Shown one piece after another: positions 5,801 through 10,808 of a stretch of DNA of 10,808 nucleotides. Position 1 is the first letter of the stretch. Each line of letters begins with the position of its first letter. The DNA lies in assembly GCA_026770585.1 (NCBI GenBank), contig MU646344.1, positions 503,950 to 514,757 on the forward strand, in the 5' to 3' direction. The stretch comes from Baffinella frigidus. Its lineage: Eukaryota > Cryptophyceae > Cryptomonadales > Baffinellaceae. The notes under the pieces were generated by a model. That model ran no database searches and had not been told where the DNA came from. It saw only the letters and a list, made by a program, of their open reading frames with translations. The translations under genes and the position numbers were made by a program.

Positions 5801-8379
5801 CCCGCCACAGCTCGAAGTAATCCCTGATTTAGGTTGTAGGTTGTAGGTTGTAGGTTGTAGGTTGTAGGTTTTAGGGTTCAGTGTTCAGTGTTCAGTGTTC
5901 AGTGTTCAGTGTTCAGTGTTCAGTGTTCAGTGTTCAGGGGGATTCAGTCAGGTTTCAGTGAGGGTTCAGTGAGGGTTCAGTCAGGGCTCAGGATGGTTAG
6001 GTTTAGGGTTCAGTGCTCAGGCTTTCGAAGTCAATTCACGTGCCCTACAGGCAATCATCAAGCCCTGTTCACCGACGTAACCTGGCCTAGTTTCAACACA
6101 CGAGTCCTCGGTTTCTGGGTTTAGATAGGCAGCAGCAGGAGCCACGGGGCCCTGTTCACCGACTCTACGTATCCTGGATTAGTTTCAACACACTTGTTTC
6201 GAGGGTCAGGGTTTGGAGTTCCATCGCCAGGACCCACGCGGGACACACCTGGGTATCTTGGTGTAGACTCCTTGGCAGATCTCTGTTTTTCGCGCCGACG
6301 GTCCGCTGCGCCCGAGAATCAGTCAGTCCACTGCCAGCCTGGATCTTTTACCTTAAGTCAACACAGCTGATCCTTGGCAGTAAGTTGCCATTTCGTTTAA
6401 ATGGACCTTCTAAGGTAGCAGGCATTTGACTTACGGCGCTGGCTTTCAGGAGGGAGTTGACTTAGGTGAAACGTTCTGGCTCAGAGTGCAGTCCTCCATG
6501 CGTGCTTCAACACGATAAGTAACGAGGTTGGAACACCCTCATCCTGGTACAAATTTTATAACCCTGTTTTGTCAACATGTAATCAGGTTTCTCCAGCATT
6601 CTCGAGTGCTTCAGCGCCCACCGGCACGGTGGTTAGTGGTGCACCAGAGAGCACCCGCCCGGCGAAGGTTGGGGCGCGGCCCTGGATGCAACCCTGTTGG
6701 ACCAGATCTTCCCTCCAACCAACTGGCATGCCACCACGCCCGGGCGTCTGTGCATAGAAGCAAGTTGCGGCCCGGAACATATCCTCAGGCCACGCAGGGC
6801 TGGAGGGGGGGGGGTATTCAAAAGTCATTTTCAGGGAAAATGGTTCTCAAAAGTCACCTGATAGCAGAAAAACGGCCCCAGACGGCTCCAAGAACGCACA
6901 TGGGACACCCTACCCACGGGCCTGGAGTGGTACGGGGCACGCATGAGGCGTCGTTTGCAGTCGGAGGGAAGCAGCGCCTCAGAATGCGGGGTTTGGCACT
7001 ACCTGAACCCTCAGAATGCGGGGTTTGGCACTACCTGAACGCGATGAACTTGTCGGAAATCTCGTTGAAGTCTCCGTTTTCGACGCGTTCGTAGAACTCG
7101 TACTCGTCGGGGTTGAAGTTGCTGCCGCGCGCACAGACGTGTTGTCATTGGGATTGTTGGGGTACTGATTCACCCACCGCGGAGCAGCAACACGGGCCGT
7201 GAGGGACGAGAGCGCCACCCTTCGAGTCGACTTCTGACCACCATTGACACGAATTCCCAGGAAAAACCTGGCGCACATGCCGCATCTACATCAAACTGCA
7301 CGAAACCGCAGCCTTCTCCCGCTGGAAGGCCACAGGCCCGGCACTCACTACTCTCGGATACAAAAACGGCCCCTGGTCTCCGTCAGGTGAAACGCGAGGA
7401 TGCCAACCTGAAGTCGAAGAAGCGGTCGCGTTTGGCCACGAACAGCCCCCGGAAGCAGTCCTCGAGCGTGATCGCAAACGTGCACCGCCCCTGCTCCCAC
7501 ATCGCCTCACACTTCTCAGTGCCGTATCCACGGCCCACCTCTCGTTTTCCCCACACTGTGCAGCATCACATTCGAGCATCTCCGTGGCCCCCGGAGCGCT
7601 TGATGGTGCGTGTCTGGGTAAAAATCTCCCGGGATTTCGCGCGGGAGCATAGAAGGCTTCACCCGCACTCGGGGATCGTCGCCAAGAGTCAGGCCTGGCA
7701 GGATATGCCTGGCAGGATGGGAGGGGTTGGGGAGACCTGGGAGGCGTCGCGGAAGGGGATGAAGGGCGGGCGCTCCAGCTGCGCGATCACCGCGGTTGCC
7801 TCCGCCGCCGACTTGCCTTCCACGCATATCAGATACCCTGCTCGCACCCGGCGTTGAGCGTTCTGAGCCGACAGAGGTTGCAAGGGGCGTGTGCGCGGTG
7901 CGCCTACTCCTTGCGGGGGAGGGTGCAGACATTCCACAGGATACCGAGACACGTGGCGGCGTGTGCGGGCAAGGGGGGTGGGCGGGTGGAAGTACCGCCA
8001 ACGAGCCAGGCGGAGTTTGAGGAGTCCTCTGGACTCCTCTTCGATGAGTAGTAGACGATTGACTTGCCCTTCAGTTCGGGCGCTGCGAGCTTGTCCTGCA
8101 GGAGCTTGCAGAAGCGGTAGAGCTGCGAAAGATTGAGAGGGCCAAAGTCGTGGTAGAAGCCTTCATAGATCAGTACGCCGTCCTGCGGGAGGGAGAAGTG
8201 AGCACTTTGCAGAAATAGCGAAAAAACATTGTCGCCTCTCAACACGGGAGTCGGGGGGGCACCGTGCGAAAATAGTGGGTATCAGCCGTGTCCTTGAAGT
8301 CACGGTCCGCCAGCGTGAAGTAGAAGCGCCCCGGGATGACAGGCACCGCGCCATCGCCCCTCCGTTGCGGATCAACCAT
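2836..8379 (-). CDS. CDC14: CDC14-type dual-specificity protein phosphatase, spliced (10 exons found)
   Basis: CDC14 phosphatases remove phosphate from Ser-Pro CDK sites and act in mitotic exit, cytokinesis or cilia. Exons on the minus strand: 8379-8263, 8182-7996, 7837-7737, 7490-7408, 7121-7035, 5823-5749, 4423-4303, 4142-4084, 3820-3705, 2927-2836. All junctions are GT-AG and the phases agree. Exons 1-5 form the N-terminal domain (THYF, FYHDFGPLNL, PPFIPFRDAS, DEYEFYERVENGDF). Exons 6-9 form the catalytic domain: RNVTAIVRLNKKIYD, the acid loop LDGS, HCKAGLGRTG (Cys-Arg nucleophile loop) and RPGSIIGPQQYYL. Exon 10 gives EGDRNR and a stop after ~30 residues, so the long disordered tail of animal forms is absent. 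The total is ~345 residues. The start ATG at 8379 has G at -3 and +4; an in-frame ATG at 8436 is an alternative. Exons 5 and 6 join in frame but skip ~20 residues expected around GP...GYP...PE. Confidence 0.88.
3063..3166 (+). mobile_element. Family B element, copy B4, in CDC14 intron 9
   Basis: Inverted ends TATCCCTTAAGTGCCCAG and CTGGTCACTTAAGGGATA style bound 104 bp, with the family module intact. The central palindrome is CCCCCAAATTTGGAGG, again different from the other copies. Flanking sequence has a diverged uninterrupted paralogue at about 3545-3617, which shows the site without the element. Confidence 0.8.
3252..3437 (+). repeat. GAGTGTT heptamer array in CDC14 intron 9
   Basis: About 26 nearly identical GAGTGTT units, with single variants GTGGAGT and GAGGGTT. 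Because 7 is not a multiple of 3 and the unit lacks stops, the minus strand reads as an open heptapeptide array (S-T-L-N-T-Q-H). In the gene model the array lies inside intron 9 (3704-2928), so it is not expected to be translated. Confidence 0.9.
3479..3545 (-). pseudogene. Duplicated remnant of CDC14 exon 9 3' end
   Basis: The plus-strand sequence CTGCCCACATCTTCTTCTC at 3524-3542 repeats the end of exon 9 (3705-3723), and GGGCCAACAGGTGTGG at 3479-3494 repeats 3656-3671. The offset is 177-181 bp, so a ~70-bp block including the last codons (E-K-K-M-W-A) and the AG of the splice junction was duplicated into intron 9. In the true exon the junction is GGGCAG|GTGC; in the copy it is GGGCAG|ATCT, so the copy has lost the donor but could act as an acceptor. 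Confidence 0.7.
3834..3998 (+). repeat. Two heptamer arrays in CDC14 intron 8 (GGGCTCA, then GGTTTAT)
   Basis: About eight GGGCTCA units (3834-3898) are followed by about twelve GGTTTAT units (3906-3993), then a degenerate GGTTTTGGATTTAGGG stretch up to the exon 8 donor at 4083. Intron 8 (4083-3821) is almost entirely heptamer repeat. On the coding strand the donor region reads G|GTAAACCCTAAACCC, so the telomere-like sequence starts at the splice site itself. Confidence 0.9.
4143..4302 (+). repeat. CDC14 intron 7, made of telomere-like heptamers
   Basis: This 160-bp intron separates the acid-loop exon from the HCKAGLGRTG exon. It consists of GGGGTTA, GGTGTCA, GAGGGTC, GAGGGTT and GGTCTAT variants from end to end. 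On the coding strand it opens GTGCCGAACCCC and closes CCCCTAACCCCTAACGCAG, so both the pyrimidine tract and a CTAAC branch-point-like sequence are supplied by the repeat. Confidence 0.85.
4441..4505 (+). repeat. CATGTTT heptamer array in CDC14 intron 6
   Basis: About eight ATGTTTC units lie within 20 bp of the exon 7 acceptor (4424). The unit is another seven-base periodicity, more diverged from TTTAGGG. Plus-strand frames through it (F-M-F-H-V-S-C) are repeat products. Confidence 0.85.
4620..4783. other. AT-rich intron 6 segment, no gene
   Basis: Base composition drops sharply to AT-rich (TTTAAAATAAAACGG, CTCTTTTAAATTTAACATG) compared with the GC-rich exons on either side. It contains a small palindrome CTAAATTCAATTAG. 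No reading frame of note. It may be part of the same inserted sequence as the inverted-repeat element that follows. Confidence 0.5.
4784..4949 (+). mobile_element. AT-rich MITE-like element in CDC14 intron 6
   Basis: A 24-bp inverted repeat with one mismatch bounds it: left 4784-4807 contains AAAAGCTTACGTTAACGGA, right 4926-4949 contains TCCGTTAACGTAAGCTTTT. The 19-bp core is exact. The 118-bp interior is AT-rich and non-coding. No clear target duplication was seen. It is unrelated in sequence to families A and B. Confidence 0.65.
5005..5612 (+). repeat. Inverted copy of the CDC14 upstream region and first-exon start
   Basis: The plus strand here matches the minus strand of about 8830-8330. 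The best blocks are GAGGATGCAGAGGCACTCTC plus ATGCCCCG(C/T)GGCACCTC near 5090-5140, TTGACATTTGAGAATTCCCG near 5305, GAGATACTATTCTTGTG near 5342, and GACATGGTTGAT through GTCATCCC near 5555-5602. The copy includes the proposed CDC14 start codon and codons for M-V-D-x-Q-R-R-G-D-G-A-x-P-V-I-P. Homology ends at about 5605, where the real exon goes on to GRFYF. The middle (5170-5300) is diverged. Confidence 0.82.
5369..5433 (+). repeat. CCACTCTG 8-bp minisatellite
   Basis: About eight tandem CCACTCTG units inside the inverted copy. The corresponding place upstream of CDC14 (about 8497-8525) lacks the array, so it expanded after the duplication. It abuts a hairpin that is shared with the parent locus. 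Confidence 0.9.
5826..5940 (+). repeat. Heptamer arrays in CDC14 intron 5 (GGTTGTA, then TTCAGTG)
   Basis: About five GGTTGTA units (5829-5869) are followed by about eight TTCAGTG units (5877-5937) and degenerate TTCAGTGAGGG copies to ~6020. They start three bases from the exon 6 acceptor, which on the coding strand reads CTACAACCTAAATCAG|G. Confidence 0.9.
6062..6193 (+). repeat. Imperfect direct repeat, 87-bp offset, in intron 5
   Basis: GCCCTGTTCACCGAC followed by TAGTTTCAACACAC occurs at 6062-6102 and again at 6149-6193, with a few substitutions and a 4-bp insertion in the second copy. It is non-coding as far as I can tell and looks like an old local tandem duplication. Confidence 0.75.
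6346..6472 (+). mobile_element. Possible inverted-repeat element in intron 5
   Basis: TTTTACCTTAAGTCAAC at 6346-6362 pairs imperfectly with GTTGACTTAGGTGAAA at 6456-6471. The interior has an inner hairpin CCATTTCGTTTAAATGG and a further TTGACTTA. The size (~126 bp) and layout suggest a decayed MITE. No target duplication is evident. Confidence 0.4.
6800..6933 (-). mobile_element. Introner-like element, copy 1 (inside CDC14 intron 5 region)
   Basis: On the minus strand it runs from GTACCACTCCAGGCCC to GAATACCCCCCCCCCTCCAG, 134 bp. It aligns along its length with the plus-strand copy at 9405-9547; both contain GTTCTTGGAGCCGT, a run GGAGCCGTTTTT or GGGGCCGTTTTT, and AATGACTTTTGAATACCC. The homology starts at GT, passes the AG and extends ten bases further (CCCTGCGTGG). 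It lies in the same orientation as CDC14. No transposase is encoded. Confidence 0.65.
6977..7040 (-). repeat. Exact 32-bp tandem duplication across the exon 5 donor
   Basis: The 32 bp at 6977-7008 and 7009-7040 are identical (CCTCAGAATGCGG...CACTACCTGAAC on plus). The unit contains the last six exon bases and the intron 5 donor, GTTCAG|GTAGTGCC on the coding strand. The transcript therefore presents two identical 5' splice sites 32 nt apart. Use of the inner one would add TAG in frame. Confidence 0.9.
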
Positions 8380-9003
8380 GTCTGGATCAGGGAAACCCCA
8401 CCAGGCTGCTTGCAGACCACGGGGGCTGAAACACAAGCGGCCCCGCTGCTCAGCGCCTTATGAGGCGAGGGTGTGGTGGCTGCAACCAACTCTGTCGCAG
8501 ACAGAGGGCCTAGTGGGGCGGGGGCCACAAGAATAGTATCTCCCACAGCAGCTCCCAACGGGAATTCTCAAATGTCAACAGCGCATACTTTTAAAAGGGT
8601 CGAGTCCACAACCTGTGGGTTCAGGCACTTCGCTCCTCCCCCATAGGGCTTAGGTAACTGTTCAGATCCCTTGCCTCCCCCAAGGATTGGGGCGAGCCGC
8701 GGCTTGGAGGTGCCACGGGGCATGACGGCAACGACGGTGAGAGTGCCTCTGCATCCGCGGTCTAGGATGTTGCCAAAATCCCCGGGGGTGCTCTGCGGAC
8801 CTGGCCTAGAACTCTCTTTTCTGCACAGACTTCCAAAGGCTCTGAGCTCTCCACTCTCCAGTGTGCACCTCAGGCTGTCTTGCAGTGGCCATTGCACGCC
8901 GACCCCCCCACACCCACTCGAGCAATCGTCTCCACGCTTTTTTTTTAGTCGCAGCCGTGCTGGCCTAGCGAGACGGCCCTCTGACAAGACACTCTTGTTG
9001 CAG
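8380..9003. promoter_or_regulatory. Divergent intergenic region between CDC14 and transporter
   Basis: The CDC14 start lies at 8379 on minus and the first transporter exon I can support begins at 9004 on plus, so this region must hold the 5' ends of both. No TATA box is obvious. Most of it (to ~8830) has an inverted copy in CDC14 intron 6, and the best conserved blocks are those listed there. A T9 pyrimidine tract followed by AG at 8939-8948 could be a plus-strand acceptor, so an upstream transporter exon may lie within. The function as promoter is inferred from the geometry. Confidence 0.45.
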
Positions 9004-9404
9004 ACGCAGAAGGGGGCGGGGATGAGGGTGACGATGGCGGCGTGGGCTTTCGGGCTCTGCTTCGGAGCCGTTGTTGCTGTGCGCATCGCTCACGAAACGC
9101 ATCTCCAGGCTCCTCCCCGCTCACACGCTTCCTTGCAACGCATGGTTCACACCTGGATCCGTCCGAGCTAACGCGGGCCTTGCTGCTTCAATGGCTGGCA
9201 CTGGTTCACCTTTGTAGCTGAAGGGATTGTGGCGTTGCAGCTGAGTGGAATCAGTTTTGCAGCTGAAGGGACTATGCAGTTCGTGAAGGCTGATGCTGGT
9301 CGCAGGCGTTCTACCTGAAGGGACTGGGGATGGATCCGAAGACGGTGGGAAGCATGTGGACCCTCTACTTCTTCTGGGTCGGGGCGTGCGAGCCTATCAT
9401 GGGG
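9004..9404 (+). CDS. Membrane transporter fragment, probably MFS-like (two exons)
   Basis: Exon a is 9004-9078, after the acceptor ACTCTTGTTGCAG, and reads T-Q-K-G-A-G-M-R-V-T-M-A-A-W-A-F-G-L-C-F-G-A-V-V-A. Exon b is 9306-9404, after GGTCGCAG, and gives A-F-Y-L-K-G-L-G-M-D-P-K-T-V-G-S-M-W-T-L-Y, then F-F-W-V-G-A-C-E-P-I-M-G. Both are phase 0. The joined 58 residues give a first hydrophobic helix, a short loop (GMDPKTVG) and a second helix ending in an acidic-Pro-x-x-Gly motif. This pattern is familiar from helices 1-2 of major facilitator transporters of the sugar/cation symporter type. The substrate is unknown. The start and all later exons are missing or unrecognised, so the gene is partial or broken. 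Confidence 0.45.
9214..9280 (+). repeat. Three imperfect ~23-bp repeats in the transporter intron
   Basis: Units beginning AGCTGAAGGGATT, AGCTGAGTGGAAT and AGCTGAAGGGACT follow each other at roughly 23-bp spacing inside the 227-bp intron 9079-9305. They end shortly before the exon b acceptor. Confidence 0.65.
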
Positions 9405-9547
9405 GTACCACTCCAGGCCCTTGGGTGGGGTATTCCATGGTCGTTCTTGGAGCCGTTTGCTCGTTGTTGGAGCCGTTTTTGTGCTAAAAAATGACCTTTG
9501 AGAAAGTTTCCCCGTCAAAAATGACTTTTGAATACCCCCCCCTCCAG
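9405..9547 (+). mobile_element. Introner-like element, copy 2 (intron after transporter exon b)
   Basis: It starts exactly at the predicted donor after E-P-I-M-G (GG|GTACCACTCCAGGCCC) and ends at CCCCCCCCTCCAG. The 143 bp match copy 1 at 6933-6800 with scattered substitutions and an 8-10 bp insertion made by a doubled TTGGAGCCGTTT. It has the same orientation as the transporter. The sequence after the AG gives no recognisable transporter exon, so use of this acceptor is unproven. Confidence 0.65.
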
Positions 9548-9558
9548 CCCTGCGTGGA

Positions 9559-9697
9559 CCACCAGCCGCCCGACGTTTTCCAGATCGGGTTGACGACCCT
9601 GTTGTAAATTTCACAGGAGACACACCTGAAGACGTACCTCTGGGTGAAAAAAAAAGTCACCTCCAACCCGATCTGGTTCACTTCGGGTGGCTTGTGG
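9559..9697 (+). repeat. Fold-back inverted repeat
   Basis: The left arm, 9559-9592, contains CCAGATCGGGTTG; the right arm, 9663-9697, contains its inverse CAACCCGATCTGG. The arms match imperfectly over ~34 bp around a ~70-bp loop. The minus-strand frame through it is an artefact of the arms as far as I can see. Confidence 0.7.
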
Positions 9698-9827
9698 TAG
9701 CCTCCGACCCACCCAACCATCCATGCTATGAACACTTTTGAAACGAGAGGACCACCAGCAAACCGTAGCAGCTTTCAACGGGTCCTTGCAAGAATCCGGG
9801 AACGAATAGTTTTTTTCCGCTTTATTC

Positions 9828-9858
9828 GTAGGACCCTACAGTAGGGGTCCCTAGGGGC
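9828..9858 (+). mobile_element. Remnant of a family A core
   Basis: TAGGACCCTACAGTAGG and CCCTAGGGG recall the central palindrome of family A elements, but neither terminal arm is present. It is a decayed fragment or an independent short palindrome. The surrounding 9700-10060 holds no gene I recognise. Confidence 0.45.
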
Positions 9859-10062
9859 CTCGGAATTACTGACGGGAGATACAGACAGATATGTCCGGTT
9901 TAGCTGAAATTTTCTACAGTACCCGATCCGGTTGTAAGATGTTTCGGGTTGCTGGTGGGACCAAGCTGTCGGATGCTGAGTGCACACCCGCAGCATCTCC
10001 GTGGCAATATTTGCGAGAAGACTTGGCGTGCGGATGCAGCCGACTCGCCAATTTCATCCGGA

Positions 10063-10204
10063 CGAGTATTCATAATGAATACGATTTCGGGGATCTCCGA
10101 TTCGATTTTGGTGTATCTTGAGGCTCTAAATGAAGTCTAGATAGACGACTGTCTTATTTATACCCCTGAAGATACACCAAAATCGTATTCATTATGAATA
10201 CTCG
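10063..10204 (+). repeat. Long inverted repeat with a one-sided 20-bp insertion
   Basis: The left arm, 10063-10119, reads CGAGTATTCATAATGAATACG then continues to TTGGTGTATCTT. The right arm, 10169-10204, is its inverse. The arms match over 36 bp once a 20-bp insertion (CGGGGATCTCCGATTCGATT) is removed from the left arm. The TATTCATAATGAATA core is itself nearly palindromic. The loop is about 49 bp. This may be a MITE-like element or a fold-back unit. Confidence 0.8.
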
Positions 10205-10418
10205 GCGGGATTAAATTCTTCTTCTTCTTCTTTATTACTCCCGAGGCAGGTCCTAAAACAGACCCTTGAGCCTTGAGTTGAGTGACACACAAGTCTATGC
10301 GCCCTAAGAAACGCAAATTCTCGCGAACTCACCTTGAAGTAAGAGTGAGACGCCCCGATTCCGTCAACCTAGTCACGGCATTCAGCAGGGGGTCAACGTA
10401 TGAAACACGATAGGGTCA

Positions 10419-10432
10419 TACGGCATGCCGTA
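10419..10432. repeat. 14-bp perfect palindrome
   Basis: TACGGCATGCCGTA is self-complementary. It lies in a ~400-bp stretch (10205-10520) with no recognisable gene, which also contains a TTC microsatellite near 10218-10232. Confidence 0.8.
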
Positions 10433-10520
10433 ATTAGATCGACGCCGGAATTAGGGCGTGCACCTTTGGGTTTCCTGTACATTCATCCACACTCACACAC
10501 GAGAGCACCGGGAAGAACGC

Positions 10521-10554
10521 GGTAGGAGCTATGCCATATGGCATAGCTCCTACC
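10521..10554. repeat. 34-bp perfect palindrome
   Basis: The half-site GGTAGGAGCTATGCCAT is followed immediately by its exact reverse complement, with no spacer. It could form a cruciform or, in RNA, a 17-bp hairpin with no loop slack. No downstream T-run marks it as a terminator of a known kind. Confidence 0.95.
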
Positions 10555-10599
10555 TTCACTACCCACAGCACCGTTATCTGCGGAGTGAGCTGATGAATC

Positions 10600-10683
10600 C
10601 GGGGTGGTAAGGGGGGAGGGGGGAGAGGAGGGGGGAGAGAAGAGAAGGAGACCCCACCCCCCAACCCCCCAACCCCCCAACCC
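10600..10683. other. Adjacent G-rich and C-rich tracts (G-quadruplex-prone on both strands)
   Basis: Plus-strand G runs of four to six at 10601-10637 (for example AAGGGGGGAGGGGGGAGAGG) are followed by C runs of four to six at 10652-10680 (CCCCACCCCCCAACCCCCC). Each tract has at least four runs of G on its own strand. Together they could also fold on each other. Confidence 0.8.
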
Positions 10684-10739
10684 TCAACCCTCAACCATCA
10701 ACCCTCAACCCTCAACCCTCGACCCTCAACCCTCAACCT

Positions 10740-10805
<66 letters not shown>

Positions 10806-10808
10806 ACC
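10684..10808 (-). repeat. CCCTCAA heptamer array running off the window end
   Basis: At least seventeen CCCTCAA units, with single variants CCATCAA, CCCTCGA and CCTTCAA. It is the complement of TTGAGGG, a one-base variant of TTTAGGG, and is in the opposite orientation to the array at the left end of the window. Confidence 0.92.

Noticed and set aside
6221-6300. Minus-strand G-V-Y-T-K-I-P resembling the trypsin-like protease motif GVYTKV
   Set aside because: No other protease motifs nearby, stops close by, and it lies inside a CDC14 intron. Treated as coincidence.
6528-7094. 188-residue plus-strand open frame
   Set aside because: It is antisense to CDC14 exon 5 and to the introner-like element. 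The frame reflects GC-rich sequence and has no family resemblance.
9168-9735. Minus-strand frames of 151 and 83 residues across 9168-9735
   Set aside because: They run antisense through transporter exon b, the introner-like repeat and the fold-back repeat. No domain is recognised.
10320-10345. Minus-strand AAG|GTGAGT perfect donor consensus near 10332
   Set aside because: The upstream frame gives no recognisable protein, so a third gene cannot be supported.
10684-10808. Window end as a chromosome telomere
   Set aside because: The unit is CCCTCAA, not CCCTAAA, and the same kind of array occurs repeatedly inside introns. An interstitial array is the simpler reading.

Overview
This window looks like nuclear DNA from a eukaryotic microalga or other protist. 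Protein similarity is confined to short exons separated by GT-AG introns. The introns hold heptanucleotide arrays related to the TTTAGGG telomere repeat, and the 3' flank is crowded with ~100-120 bp palindromic elements. TTTAGGG-type telomeres occur in green algae, dinoflagellates, apicomplexans and some other groups. I lean towards a microalga with a repeat-rich genome but cannot assign the lineage from the sequence.

Two genes are supported. The main one is a CDC14-type dual-specificity phosphatase on the minus strand, about 8379 down to 2836. I rebuilt ten exons with consistent phases from protein similarity. They carry the N-terminal CDC14 domain, the HCKAGLGRTG active site, the DGS acid loop, the GPQQ loop and a short C-terminus. 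One conserved stretch between the two domains was not found. The second is a fragment of a plus-strand membrane transporter, probably MFS-like, at 9004-9404. It is divergent from CDC14 across a shared ~600 bp upstream region, and I could not follow it further right.

Layout. 1-1390 holds a degenerate telomere-like array, a 22-bp tandem repeat and a C-rich repeat, with no firm gene. 1390-2835 is packed with two families of palindromic MITE-like elements (A and B), one nested in the other. 2836-8379 is the CDC14 gene, whose middle introns each carry their own homogenised heptamer array. One intron also holds an inverted copy of the CDC14 upstream region and first exon. 8380-9003 is the divergent intergenic region. 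9004-9404 is the transporter fragment, followed at once by an intron-like repeat also found inside CDC14. 9548-10808 has fold-back repeats, perfect palindromes, G-rich/C-rich tracts and a CCCTCAA array running off the end.

The most interesting signals are four: (i) a repeated element bounded by GT and AG, present in the sense orientation in both genes (introner-like); (ii) heptamer arrays that always place the C-rich strand on the CDC14 coding strand; (iii) the inverted duplication of the divergent promoter and first exon into the gene's own intron, with a hairpin kept by paired changes; (iv) MITE insertions dated by adjacent empty sites. All exon calls are by eye and need a profile search or RNA-seq to confirm.
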